From: Lamellibrachia columna
Lineage: Eukaryota > Annelida > Polychaeta > Sabellida > Siboglinidae
Length of the DNA: 64,000 nucleotides
NCBI GenBank assembly: GCA_963662155.1
Contig: OY759271.1
Location: 13,695,898-13,759,897, forward strand
Reading direction: 5' to 3'
Of this stretch, positions 32,955 to 43,700 are shown piece by piece. Each line of letters opens with the position of its first letter. The first letter of the stretch is position 1. Position numbers and translations under genes: made by a program. A model generated the notes under the pieces. That model was not told the origin of the DNA. It made no database searches and saw only the letters and a program-made list of their open reading frames with translations.

Positions 32955-33378
32955 TATAGAATGTGCGTGTTTGCATAATTGAAATGTAGAGCATTTTATT
33001 GTTTTCACTGCTGTGTTTTTGTCCATTACCTTAATTTTTATGGAGCTTGCATCGTTCTTAGTATTTTTTATATGATTTATAATTTTTGGGCAATATATTT
33101 TGTATATATATATTATTAATTATTTCTATTGCATATAATTGTCATTTCTTGTGTATTAGAAGTATATGCTGTGTATGTTTATGCAATTGAAAAGTGAAGC
33201 ATCTAGCTATTTTCACTGCTATTTCACTGCTATGTTTTTATCCATTACCTTAATTTTTATGCACCTTTCATTATGCTCAGTATTTGTTCCTGCATTTTAG
33301 CCTGTTGTATAATTATGTTATTTATGTACCTATATGTACCTTATTTAAATGGTATATAATTACCGTTTCTTGTGTGTA
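32955..33378 (+). repeat. Two-copy tandem repeat, period about 212 bp
   Basis: gcataattgaaatgtagagcat (32974) recurs as gcaattgaaaagtgaagcat (33183). The pair tttttgtccattaccttaatttttatg (33015) and tttttatccattaccttaatttttatg (33235) follows, then atataattgtcatttcttgtg (33134) and atataattaccgtttcttgtg (33354). AT-rich; no coding content. Confidence 0.75.
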
Positions 33379-33550
33379 TTAAAATAATGTGTTTAACCAT
33401 TGTGGTAAATAGTGTGTTTGTTGTGCTGTGTCTCGAGTGTGGCTGCCGGTCGTCGACCGATGACGCGACGTCGCGACCCCGATTTTTTTCTCGTACACGC
33501 TGATCTACCCTTTTCGGGCCTTCCCAACTTGTCAAGTCTGGTGTTCACTC

Positions 33551-34384
33551 CAGGCATGGGGCTATTAACTTGAAAAGTTAATTAATGAAATTACAATTAA
33601 TTAAGAAATTCTCCAATTAAATTAACCCCACACATTTCTCAGGTCAACAAAATTAAATTAAATTAACCTCCCAAATTATTCAATTAAATTAACTTAACAA
33701 TGAACTTTAATTCAATGAACAATAAAATTTTGCGTTGGTAGAAATGCAGATTAGATATGTCACTGCTCAAGTCGAAGCACTTGAAGTCATCATTGAATAA
33801 TATAAGCTAAATGTTATTGTTTACACATGTAATAAAAGTTTTAAAATCACACTTAGGTTTGTACATGTTACTGGCGCGATAATAGGGAAAAGAGGTGTTA
33901 ATTGAGCCATTTTTCATTGTTTTTGATGTCTAGGGAGCAATCATATTCATAAGTCAAAATGGTTTTACTCACATAAACTATGATTATTAAGAGATCATTT
34001 TATACCAATATAATACATCTAAATAGGGTTGGTATGCTGGCTCAATTAACACTTGGTGTGGGATCAGTTGAGCCACAGTGTAGCGTAAGTTGCGTAAATG
34101 CTGTACTTATATAATCTACGTAGGCCTTGTGCAAAAACAATAATAGCAACTCAACCAACACATCTACCCAACGGGTACAACACATCTACCCAACGGGTAC
34201 AACACGTCACTAAGTCAACACACTTAATTAATATAAACTTATAGGCAAATCGCAACCAGCATAACAACCTGCTAACATGTTGGCTCCGATGTCCCAATTT
34301 GCTCGGAAAAATGAATTCCTTGATGTATTTTGGGATCAAGAAGATTTGCAGGTTGTACGGTTCCCTTATGTATTATTATTACCA
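33551..34384. other. AT-rich non-coding
   Basis: A tract at 33565-33715 consists of irregular aattaaattaacc-type repeats. A 25-bp direct repeat, acacatctacccaacgggtaca, occurs at 34158 and 34180. No gene seen. Confidence 0.5.
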
Positions 34385-34624
34385 CCAAAGTAACACAACC
34401 AAAGTAACACCACCAAAGTAACACAACCAAAGTAACACAACCAAAATAACACAACCAAAGTAACACAACCAAAATAACACAACCAAAGTAACACAACCGA
34501 AGTAACACAACCAAAGTAACACAACCAAAATAACACAACCGAAGTAACACAACCAAAGTAACACAACCGAAGTAACACAACCAAAGTAACACAACCAAAG
34601 TAACACAACCAAAGTAACACAACC
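34385..34624 (+). repeat. 14-bp minisatellite (AACCAAAGTAACAC)
   Basis: About 17 head-to-tail units of aaccaaagtaacac with single-base variants (aaccaaaataacac and aaccgaagtaacac, and caccaaagtaacac at the left end). The three open frames on the minus strand (YFGCVTLVVLLW-like, hydrophobic) are repeat artefacts. Confidence 0.95.
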
Positions 34625-35126
34625 AGGCATCTACGTGCATCATTTCTATGCATCAATGGGTTATTAATTATGCATCACCAGATCTTGCTTTTGATTCTAG
34701 TTGCCAATATAAAGAGCTGCAGAAAATCAATCCGACGAGTGAGAACTGTCGTGAAAGACGCCGTGGGGGTTGCGTGGGTGCAGTGAACCGCACATTCAAT
34801 GCATTGTTCGACGATCCCCAAAGACGACTCAGGAAATCCATCATTTAAGTGTTTACTTCGGATGCGTACAGTGTACGCGCAATGCGATCAATGCAAATTT
34901 AATAAACTGCATCGACCGTCGTGTTTACGGTATCTGTTGAACGTGCATATCAAAGAATGGCGATTACAGTAAGTCGCTTCAGTGCATTAGCTAAAATCCG
35001 ATTGTGAAGCTATTTGGTTACTGCGATACGTGATTATAGTTCAAAGGTTTACATGAGCGGATCCATACTATAAAAGGGGGGGTGCTCAGTTAAAAAAAAT
35101 ACACCAGGTGGCATGACTTCTGGTTC

Positions 35127-35127
35127 A

Positions 35128-35198
<71 letters not shown>

Positions 35199-35248
35199 TC
35201 GCTCGCTCGCTCGCTCGCTCGCTCGCTCGCTCGCTCGCTCGCTCGCTC
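35127..35248 (+). repeat. (CACG)n / (CTCG)n microsatellite
   Basis: About 18 units of the tetranucleotide cacg/gcac pass at about 35198 into about 12 units of ctcg/gctc. The switch a to t at one position followed by expansion of the new variant is directly visible. Confidence 0.95.
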
Positions 35249-35732
35249 ACGCGGATTCTCTGAGGGGAAATTGTCATAGAAAAGCCTTATTTCAAGGTGG
35301 CTGCATAATTATTTTATATAATATTATGTTACATAGTATAAAGCAAACTGCATGAATACATGTTAATTAAATAATATGTAAACTGTTTAACAAATTCATG
35401 TTTTTATTCATACCATCACCCATTGTCTTAACAATTCAGTCAATTATATAATTTGAACTTGTGTCGTCGTACCCCGCGTTCCACACCGCCAGGGTAGGGT
35501 TGTGTGAACACATCCTGTTCATCACAGCGACAACTCGTTGCTTCCTGCAAAGGTACATAGGCTTGGTGCAACTGGCCTCAGACACAAACTCTGTGATCGT
35601 GCATTTTGAGCTTCCCTTGCCACACTGGTGACAAATTAAAAACGTTCGCCACTGCTATGAGTAAGGAAATCTTGGTAGAGACAGGACTCCATCACTACGC
35701 ATGCGCTCGCGACACGCTCTGTATATGACTGT

Positions 35733-36053
35733 TTACCTCTTTTTTTTATTGGTCAGCACGAAACCAGCCGTACCATTCGTCGTCCCGTCTTCCCGGCCAA
35801 ACCCATTGCACCATCGGAGGCGTGGTCGTGCATCTTTCGGAAGACCAGACGGAGAGCGCGTAATTCCGGAGTACCACAATAGAAACTCCAAGAAATCCTC
35901 ACACGGATCTTGTGCTTTTTGATAATGTTCAGGACACAATTTAACTGTAGCCTCCGTTGCACTGGTGGAACAGAAACGCCGCAATATTTCTCCGTTATGT
36001 ATCATCTTCGAGGCGTTCCTGGTTTGTATCGCCATGTGCGTTTCCATAAGCAC
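35733..36053 (-). CDS. Unassigned open frame, 106 codons
   Basis: A minus-strand frame with even codon usage and a protein-like composition: KLCPEHYQKAQDPCEDFLEF, LLWYSGITRSPSGLPKDAR, and a basic end KKKR before the stop. The frame stays open upstream to about 36131. I do not recognise a domain. It could be an exon of a host gene or a piece of a mobile element. The plus strand of the same region also carries a 73-codon frame, so a chance frame is possible. Confidence 0.2.
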   Translation of the reverse strand: MLMETHMAIQTRNASKMIHNGEILRRFCSTSATEATVKLCPEHYQKAQDPCEDFLEFLLWYSGITRSPSGLPKDARPRLRWCNGFGREDGTTNGTAGFVLTNKKKR

Positions 36054-36523
36054 ATTGCCGGCAACAACCCAGAAGTTGACAAGAACATTAAAATTGTCCT
36101 GACTGGTGGCGTCATGGTGGTGATTTCTTAGGGTGATATTATGTTTACCTTTTTTTGTAGAAAATAACCGTCTTCACTGTGGGCTGCAACTTAAGGCGGT
36201 TGTCTCTCACACTGGTTTGCAAGCCTGGCAAGTGCAGTTGACCAGTGGAAATTCACACACAGCATGCACGAGAATACAGCAGGATTGAGGGAGGGGGCTG
36301 TAATCAGATCGACTGGAGGACAAATGGCAGTACTGGTGGCAAAACTCTGAGTTTGTAGGCTGAGCCCGGTGTCTCAACAACTGTGATTTGATGAAAAAAA
36401 TGTGGCCGAAATAAAGGGGGGTGCCCGGGCACCTGATGGACACCCTCTGGACCCGCCCTTGGTCTGCAGAAACAATGGTCTCCGATGTACTCTAGACAAG
36501 CATTACACATGCGAGTTTTATCG

Positions 36524-36693
<170 letters not shown>

Positions 36694-36934
36694 TGCGTTT
36701 GAACAAAGAACGTCCGTATTAAACGTACTGTTTAAACTTACAGACAAGCAGTAAAACAATGAAAATTCTGATAACTGTATGTACTGTATGGGGCTGTACG
36801 ATCGGGAAAACAACTCGCGTTTCTTTTATTTTCACACACCGTGACGCTCCAAACACGATATTGTCCATTCAAAGCCATCATGTTAAAGGGCAACAATATT
36901 TTAATCTCACATTACGAAGCTTACATGGGTCGGC

Positions 36935-37105
36935 ATGCAGTGGGCGGTGGGAAGTGGCAGGTTGGTCCAAAGAATCGGTGGGAGGTGGGATTGGTGGTAG
37001 GTGGGAAGTGGACTGCACGCACCTCCCAGTTATTTTTTAGGCCAACCTCCTACCTCCCACCAATATTAGGACCAATCTCCCACCTCCCATTCTCTGCCAC
37101 GCCTC
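36935..37105. repeat. Imperfect hairpin of polypurine/polypyrimidine arms
   Basis: The left arm (about 36940-37015, ggtgggaagtggcaggttgg...ggtgggaggtgggattggt) is complementary in order to the right arm (about 37022-37105, cctcccagtt...cctacctcccaccaatatt...ccaatctcccacctcccat). Loop is short, around tgcacgcac. Arms contain repeated ggtggga units that also allow triplex or slipped pairing. No terminal duplication was recognised. Confidence 0.65.
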
Positions 37106-37849
37106 CCCAGAAAAGCAGTAAAACAGTAAATAAACCACAACAATTGATTGATAATCGCAACATTGCAAATTGATTCCAGCAGAGCAAACCAGATGATGAT
37201 GCCACCTTGCGCTAAAGTCTAAACCATTAGCATAACGATATGTGGTGCCGCCTTGCGGTTTAATTTAAGTCGTTTTACACAACCGTGCCACCTAACGATT
37301 GGATACGAAAAATTTTGCAAGCCTTCCTAAGCTCTTACAAATGTATTGATATTTACTAGATATAAACATGGATACATGAAGAACTCAAAACAACTTTAGT
37401 CCCTGCCTTCATTAACCTGATTCTGTTGTTTTGAATTAATTAGCTTGTAGAGCAGTGCTTTCTTTCTTAGTGTAGGCCTATCCCCATGAACCTGTAGCAA
37501 TGTTTTGCTATCAACCTTTGATGATCCAACCAGATAAATGTGGAATTAATCTTTGTCCCAATTACTGTATCGGTACATTTAATGTTTTGTTAGGATTTCT
37601 CCTACAGACGAACCAATTACTTTGGCCGTTGACCAATCGAGTTTAGCAACGAATATTTGACATATCAAAAATAGAAGAATATTGTCACTAAATAATTATT
37701 AAGGTATCGAACAGCTTTCTTTTGTGGCAAACGTACCCGAACACGGTATATGTAGAAAATGGGGTCACCCCTGCCTTTCTCACAGTTCAGGCGAATCGCG
37801 ATAGCCAATTGAGACGTAACTCGCGCGCCACCTAGTGAGGATTGTAATT
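37106..37849. other. Non-coding, nothing recognised
   Basis: Contains a short direct repeat, ...gccaccttgcgctaaa (37200) and ...gccgccttgcggttta (37248), but no exon, RNA gene or element border. Confidence 0.4.
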
Positions 37850-37857
37850 GGAAGGAA

Positions 37858-38044
37858 CAGTGGCGTATCTAGGATATCGCAAAGGGGAGGCCGGGGGGGG
37901 ATAGCTGTGACGTATTATGTTGTCATGCCAACATGTAGCGGCGCAACAGGTTACATACGGGAAAAACAAAAAGGTAAGCCAAAGGTGGGACCAATTGCAT
38001 CCGTAAATACGTACTGCATCCGTAAATACGTAAATACGCCACTG
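37858..38044. mobile_element. hAT MITE, 187 bp
   Basis: Starts CAGTGGCGTATCTAGG and ends AATACGCCACTG, so the 11-12 terminal bases are inverted repeats. Flanking octamers ggaaggaa (37850-37857) and gaaaggaa (38045-38052) match at seven of eight positions, as expected for a hAT target duplication. No coding capacity. Its tips share CAGTGGCG-AT with the 2.7-kb hAT element at 51777-54499, so related transposases could have moved both. Confidence 0.8.
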
Positions 38045-38514
38045 GAAAGGAAGGATTTCTGTGGAAAGTGACCGCAGCTGTTTTAACGACAGGACGCAGT
38101 TACAATCGGTAGTACAATAGTATCAATCAACGCGTGTCTAGATAAGTTTGTGAAGTTCGAACGAAACTGCCAGATGTGTTAAGTTAATTAATTAGGAGGA
38201 AGGAAATTCTGCTGCTGGAAATGAAATACAGGAAGGATGCCACAATACACACATTTTAGAAAAATTATGTCCCTGTGATGTTTCATGCATTTCGTAGCCA
38301 CATTTTATAGAAAATATAAACTTATAACAATTAAAGTATTGTTTAAAACACAAATCTAATGATTATTGCTTTTTATGTGCATTGTTTATATCCGTGACAG
38401 AAATTGGTTAAAAGAAATTACTTGAAAAGAAAAGCAGGAGGTATGACCAAATTGGCAAACATGAAGACGATCTCCTTCCCAAATCACGAGACTTGGCCCT
38501 TCCGGAGCGCTTAC

Positions 38515-38646
38515 CATCAACTCTATCATGTCCGGCAGTGCCTTGGAGTTGGGTTTAATGACCTTCGTCGAGCCGGACTTCATGCCGGCGGGCGCCAAAG
38601 CCGTCGACGCGCCGCCGGCGTTCGTCAGGGTCGCCACAGCGGCGTT
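38515..38646 (-). CDS. Probable internal exon (44 codons) of an unidentified host gene
   Basis: On the minus strand a pyrimidine-rich tract and AG (tttgttgacag) precede 38646, and a strong donor GTAAGC follows 38515. Between them lie exactly 132 bases, 44 codons with no stop, phase 0 at both ends. Codon third positions are GC-rich (GCC, GGC, GCG, AAC), unlike the AT-rich surroundings. The peptide begins NAAVATLTNAGG, contains GMKSGSTKVIKPNSK and ends LPDMIELM. It is Ala/Gly-rich then basic and looks like part of a conserved protein, but I cannot name the family. Neighbouring exons are not identified. A phase 0-0 exon can be skipped without changing frame. A part of a transposon seems less likely given the splice borders. 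Confidence 0.55.
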
Positions 38647-38859
38647 CTGTCAACAAAACATAACAGACGTTTCTTTAAAGTTGCACAGTTTCATCGTTTT
38701 TAACGTAAAATGTTCAAGATTCAATTGTATTACATGATTATAAAATGTGTACCTTTTAGAATATAAAAATAATCATATGATTGAATTATATGAGTTCTAT
38801 GATTACGAAATGTTGCAAGCATGGGAATATAAGTAGGACAACTAAATAAATGGTGTAAT

Positions 38860-39775
38860 AACATCCTGAATAATAACAAGGTACCAACGTACTGGAAACG
38901 ATCTTTGATTGCGAAAGTACTGAAAAGGGGGACCTTACTATATATGACAAATACCGAGGAATTTCCGTTATCTCAGTTCTTAGTTGTTCTGCAGAATGCC
39001 AACGAACAAGCTGCATGCAGAAAAAGACGCGGTACAGCAAAGCAAATACCTATCCTTCGTAACATATTGCAGCAGAGCATTGAATGGTAAGAACCACTGT
39101 GTATCAACTTCAGGGATTTCAAGAAAGTTTTCGACTGTGTCGAACGAACAAAGCTATGGACAACATTTAGACATTATGGAATACCTCGGGTATTAGTTGA
39201 AGTATTAAAAGAGACACACAACGGAAGTACAAGCTGCATGACTAATGGTGGAAATAATCAGAGTAGTTCTCGGAGTACGGCAGGGATGTGTTATGTCAGG
39301 ATTTTTATTCATTATTGCCATTGACTGGATCATGCGAAATACCACAAAAGATCTTAAGAGAGGCATCATATGGAAATTTACATCATCACTAGAAGATTAT
39401 GCAGACGATCTGGCATTGCTAGCAAGCATCTACCAAAACATACGGGGGTCAAATGAGTTGAATCAGGCAGCAGAATACATTGGACTTAACATCAGGGTAA
39501 ATAAGACCAAAGTAATACGTATAAATAACAGAAACAACAATGCAGTCAGGATAGACGAACATACTTTAGAAGACGATGGAGATGGAGTGGTCACACACTT
39601 AGAAGAGATGGAAATAACAACACAAACATAGCACACTGACCTGGGCCCTGAAGGTGAAAGGAAAAGAGGAAGGCCAACATCAACACGGAGAAGGCCTGGG
39701 GAAGCAGGGACACGCCGACTGGGATGGAATTCTTGGAAGATTGCAGAGAATACAGCTAAAGATCGCACAAAATGG
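38860..39775 (+). pseudogene. Decayed LINE ORF2 (RTE/L1-like RT), plus strand
   Basis: Order of motifs on the plus strand: a finger region near 38870-38960 (KVPTYWKRSLI); INFRDFKKVFDCVERTKLW at about 39105-39160, the palm block equal to F-KAFD; GVRQGCVMSGFLF at about 39266-39305; then EDYADDLALLAS at 39392-39426 with the catalytic YADD; and KTKVIRINNR at about 39503. The C-terminal part at 39630-39770 reads RKRGRPTSTRRRPGEAG and W--AENTAKDRTKWRKLL, the usual RTE/L1 tail. Several frameshifts and small deletions break it (one between 39225 and 39266, one after EEM at about 39610). It differs from the CR1 family elsewhere in the window. Its last codons continue into the 37-bp minisatellite. Confidence 0.75.
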
Positions 39776-40672
39776 CGGAAGTTACTGAGTGGCCTTGTGC
39801 ACCAACTAGGGTACGAAATTACCTAGTGGCCTTACGCACCAACTAGGATACTAAGTTACTGAGTGGCCTTGTGCACCAACTAGGATACGAAATTACCTAG
39901 TGGCCTTACGCACCAACTAGGGTACTAAGTTATTGAGTGGCCTTGTGCACCAACTAGGATACGAAATTACCTAGTGGCCTTACGCACCAACTAGGGTACT
40001 AGGTTACTGAGTGGCCTTGTGCACCAACTAGGATACGAATTTACCTAGTGGCTTTACGCACCAACTAGGGTACGAAGTTACTGAGTGGCCTTACGCACCA
40101 ACTAGGGTACGAAGTTACTGAGTGGCCTTACGCACCAACTAGGGTACTAAGTTACTGAGTGGCCTTACGCACCAACAAGGGACTAAGTTACTGAGTGGCC
40201 TTACGCACCAACTAGGGTACTAAGTTACTGAGTGGCATTACGCACCAACTAGGGTACTAAGTTACTGAGTGGCATTACGCACCAACTAGGGTACTAAGTT
40301 ACTGAGTGGCCTTACGCACCAACTAGGGTACTAAGTTACTGAGTGGCATTACGCACCAACTAGGGTACTAAGTTACTGAGTGGCCTTACGCACCAACTAG
40401 GGTACTAAGTTACTGAGTGGCATTACGCACCAACTAGGGTACTAAGTTACTGAGTGGCCTTACGCACCAACTAGGGTACTAAGTTACTGAGTGGCCTTAC
40501 GCACCAACTAGGGTACTAAGTTACTGAGTGTCCTTACGCACCAACTAGGGTACGAAGTTACTGAGTGGCCTTACGCACCAACTAGGGTACTAAGTTACTG
40601 AGTGGCCTTACGCACCAACTAGGGTACTAAGTTACTGAGTGGCCTTACGCACCAACTAGGGTACGAAGAGGA
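39776..40672 (+). repeat. 37-bp minisatellite grown from a LINE 3' end
   Basis: About 24 units of 37 bp, agttactgagtggccttacg followed by caccaactagggtacta. The first unit coincides with the end of the LINE ORF2 (codons for KLLSGLVHQLGYE and a stop). So the unit was recruited from the terminal coding bases and 3' UTR of that LINE. At 39778-40060 two variants alternate (cttgtgcaccaactaggatacgaaattaccta and cttacgcaccaactagggtactaagttactga), making a 74-bp higher-order unit; beyond about 40060 only the second type is repeated. Confidence 0.9.
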
Positions 40673-40752
40673 AAAGTAAGTAAAGCAATACTTATGTATT
40701 AATTATATTGTACAAAATCATGTATCTGTTTTATTATTTTGTTCTCTTATTT

Positions 40753-40792
40753 TTATATTGATGTTATGTTATGTTATGTTATGTTATGTTAG
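40753..40792 (+). repeat. (ATGTT)n microsatellite
   Basis: Six to seven units of the pentanucleotide atgtt in an AT-rich region, following the minisatellite. Confidence 0.85.
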
Positions 40793-43700
40793 GCTACATA
40801 ATAATGATTTTGTTGCATACATTGACGGGAATGGGGACAGTGTTTAATAAGTATATAACTTCGTCTGACTCAATCTCCACAAGGAATGTAAAATATTAAC
40901 TGCTATCATGTTGCATAGCATTAAGTATATTCATCCTAAGACATTGACCGTCTAAATGAACCACAATCTCAAATTTAAATTGTTGACCATTATCTGTTGA
41001 TGAGTGACACCCTTGCCGTTCACTGTGCGAAATAAACATGACATTCAAGTCGAAACATTCAAATTAATACATATATTTGTCAAAATATAAGAAAAAAAAT
41101 TGGTTAATTTAAGCACATTTGGGCGGTCAGAATGTTACAGTATGTCTAGTTTCAATGTAACAAGATTTTATTATACAAAGGATCAGACCCTGTACCATTA
41201 AAGGGAACGTAGGGGCCTACATGGATTCACACTGGATAACTGATACGCCGCTTGTTGGGTTTCGTATAATTAAAATGCATTAATTCTCTCAACTTTTCCA
41301 AATGCATCTAATTTAACAAGGTTTTACTTAATTGTTTTATCTTTATTGCTATAAAATAGTTTAACGTCAGAAATTATATAGACGGTGAATTCGAAAATAA
41401 TTAGCATGAATGACTGGTCTTCCCCGCTTGCCTATCGACGGCAACTTTCTTTATCAGTCCGAGTGGCCACTGCTTACAGGATATCGCGACACTGAATGTA
41501 TTATAATTTATAACATATCGGTTGATTAAAAATAATATCCATGCAAAACGTGTTACCATCATGTCCTTTGATTTCTTTGATCATTTCAAATATATATTGT
41601 TGCTGTTTGTACTAAAATAAACTAGTTTACGACACATGGAGATAGCGCTGCGACAATTATTAACAGGCCAATCAATTATCCTACGAAATGTGTGGTAAAT
41701 TCCATTTAATCGCATTACATTAACATACGGTCGAAAGATGGGGCGTGTACAGAGTAAGCTTCCCCGACCGGCCTCAATGAGCGTCCGCCCAGCCTTCGTA
41801 ATGACGAAAGCACGCAGAATGTCCTCAAAAACCGTATACACGCGTGTCTTGCCACTATGCAAAACGACACGAAATAAAACGTGTAATCTTGTTGAGATTA
41901 AACCGAAATGGTGTCTATGCTTGTCGAAAATGGCATATGAAGAGCGGTACTATGTGAATTCCTCCTTGCTGCACGCATGCACGCACGCGCACACACACGC
42001 ACGATCGCACGCACGCGCACGAGCTCACACACAATAGTCATTGACACGCATGTTTGTTGGCATGAACAAGTGTTGGATGCTTATTATGAGATGTAGCACT
42101 GTTAGCACTGTTAAATGTTTTCTGTTGTCACATTCAAATGTGTGTTCAGCTGAAGCAATATCCCAGCTCCGCTAACGCTACATTTGCTGTATTCTTTTCG
42201 ATTATGGTTAAACAACTGTAGCCGTAACGCATACTCATAACGCGACTGTGGAAGCGACTAAATTCCACTTCTGCTGGGTGAGTGATCAATCTTCCTGTCG
42301 ATATTGCCTGCATGGTAGTTGTCGCGTTGCCGGCTTCCGTCGGATCAACCAAGCAAACTTCAGTGGAGCAGAACACTTCGACAGCGTATCCCAGCAAAAC
42401 GTACCGAGTGATGCGTCTATACGCGTCAACGGTGAATTCGCAAAATGCTCACGTCCTCTTGAGGTCAGAACCTTGTGAACATTAACATTTGTGACAATAG
42501 GAAACGAACATAATTAGTCAAGGGACGAAGACGGAAACAGCATCCAGAATGCAGAGAACAGCTTTCAAAGGGATTTGCTTTCAGTGGTAATGTAAGCACA
42601 TGTACTAGTAGTCCCATTGAAACTAACAACTAAGCATGTTTCATGCAATTCCACGCTGGGAACAACATTACGATTCGGTGTACATTATACTGTTTCTTTT
42701 TTTCGCGGTGCAGCAGCATAATTTTCGTAAAATTCACTTGTCTCTAAAACAAAACCGGTTTCTGCATTCATGCACGTGGGATGTGACACGTGCATGACCT
42801 GCCAACCAGCCTCTTGAAATGCAACTCTCGCAGTCCTAATGTGCTCGGTGTATATTTTCTTTGCCTACTTTAGGATTCTTGATGTGTATGCCAAAGTACA
42901 ACGCAAAACAATAAAATCGTCGTCAAGTAACATATTTAGCTCTTGTTCATTGATGTGGTGGTTATGTAAGTTTAAGTTAGCCTGTGACCGACCGTGTTTT
43001 ATTTCTATATGAAATCGGATAATCACAGTTTGCGGTCGAGTGGATCTGATTTGCCCCCTAGACAATACCCTCTTTCATCTCTTTTTCAATGTCATCCTCT
43101 ACCCTGACTCAGCTATACCACTGAACCGTAAGTCTTACCTTCAGCCATACTGTCAAATGTCTTATTGCTTGTTGGAGCTCGCGAATATCTTTAGCCAGCG
43201 AACCCGGGCTGACGTATTCATTTTCTTTTCTTTCAGCTTTGCAGAATAGAGGCGTGGCGCCTCGGGTGCATAATATAACGCTAATATTAAAGGTGAATTT
43301 GTCTGTGAAATTTTCGACGGAAGTACAACACGTAATTCGCGCGAATCTTTTGTCGTGCGCTGAAACAATCACGTATCCATGCCAACGCATGGCCAATCGC
43401 GTTCGAAGTTATTCAAAAGCCAGATCAGCCGATTTTTGCGTTCAGATGCTAGCGTTGTGATTTTTTTTAATATCAGTAAGCGTGTTGTCGGCACGCTGTA
43501 TTCTTTGCTGAAACCAATTCTTTCCGACTCTCTGATTTTAAATACAAGTTGTACATCAGTCGACAATCGATCCCTCGATACGTTTATACATGGAGGCCGT
43601 CTAGCGATCAAAAACATGACATTCCCGGTAATGACTATTGTTTAATTCTTTTTTACATTGTATTGTATTGTAAAAAAATACCCCTCCCAGGGCGGGACAC

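Larger units (their letters stand above)
31692..33550 (+). mobile_element. Candidate degraded hAT-like element
   Basis: Left end CAGTGTTCACCAGACATGCC resembles the reverse complement of the right end around 33528-33550 (GAGTGAACACCAGACTTGAC), with about 17 of 20 matching. Inside, the left flank holds ACCGG-rich subterminal repeats (31738-31800). An open frame at 32065-32256 looks like the start of a transposase with a basic N-terminus and a C-x2-C finger. The rest is AT-rich non-coding DNA including a duplicated block. No matching 8-bp target duplication was found, so borders and class are tentative. Confidence 0.45.

Noticed and set aside
34272..34656. Hydrophobic VTLVVLLWLCYFGC repeat frames, resembling membrane segments
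   Set aside because: All three frames are translations of the 14-bp minisatellite.
36405..36470. hAT-like end (ggggggtgcccgggcacctg, ggacccgcccttgg)
   Set aside because: Resembles hAT termini with GGTGCCC repeats, but the second end and target duplication were not found.
39776..40672. CRISPR-like array of 37-bp repeats
   Set aside because: Head-to-tail repeats without spacers, derived from a LINE 3' end.
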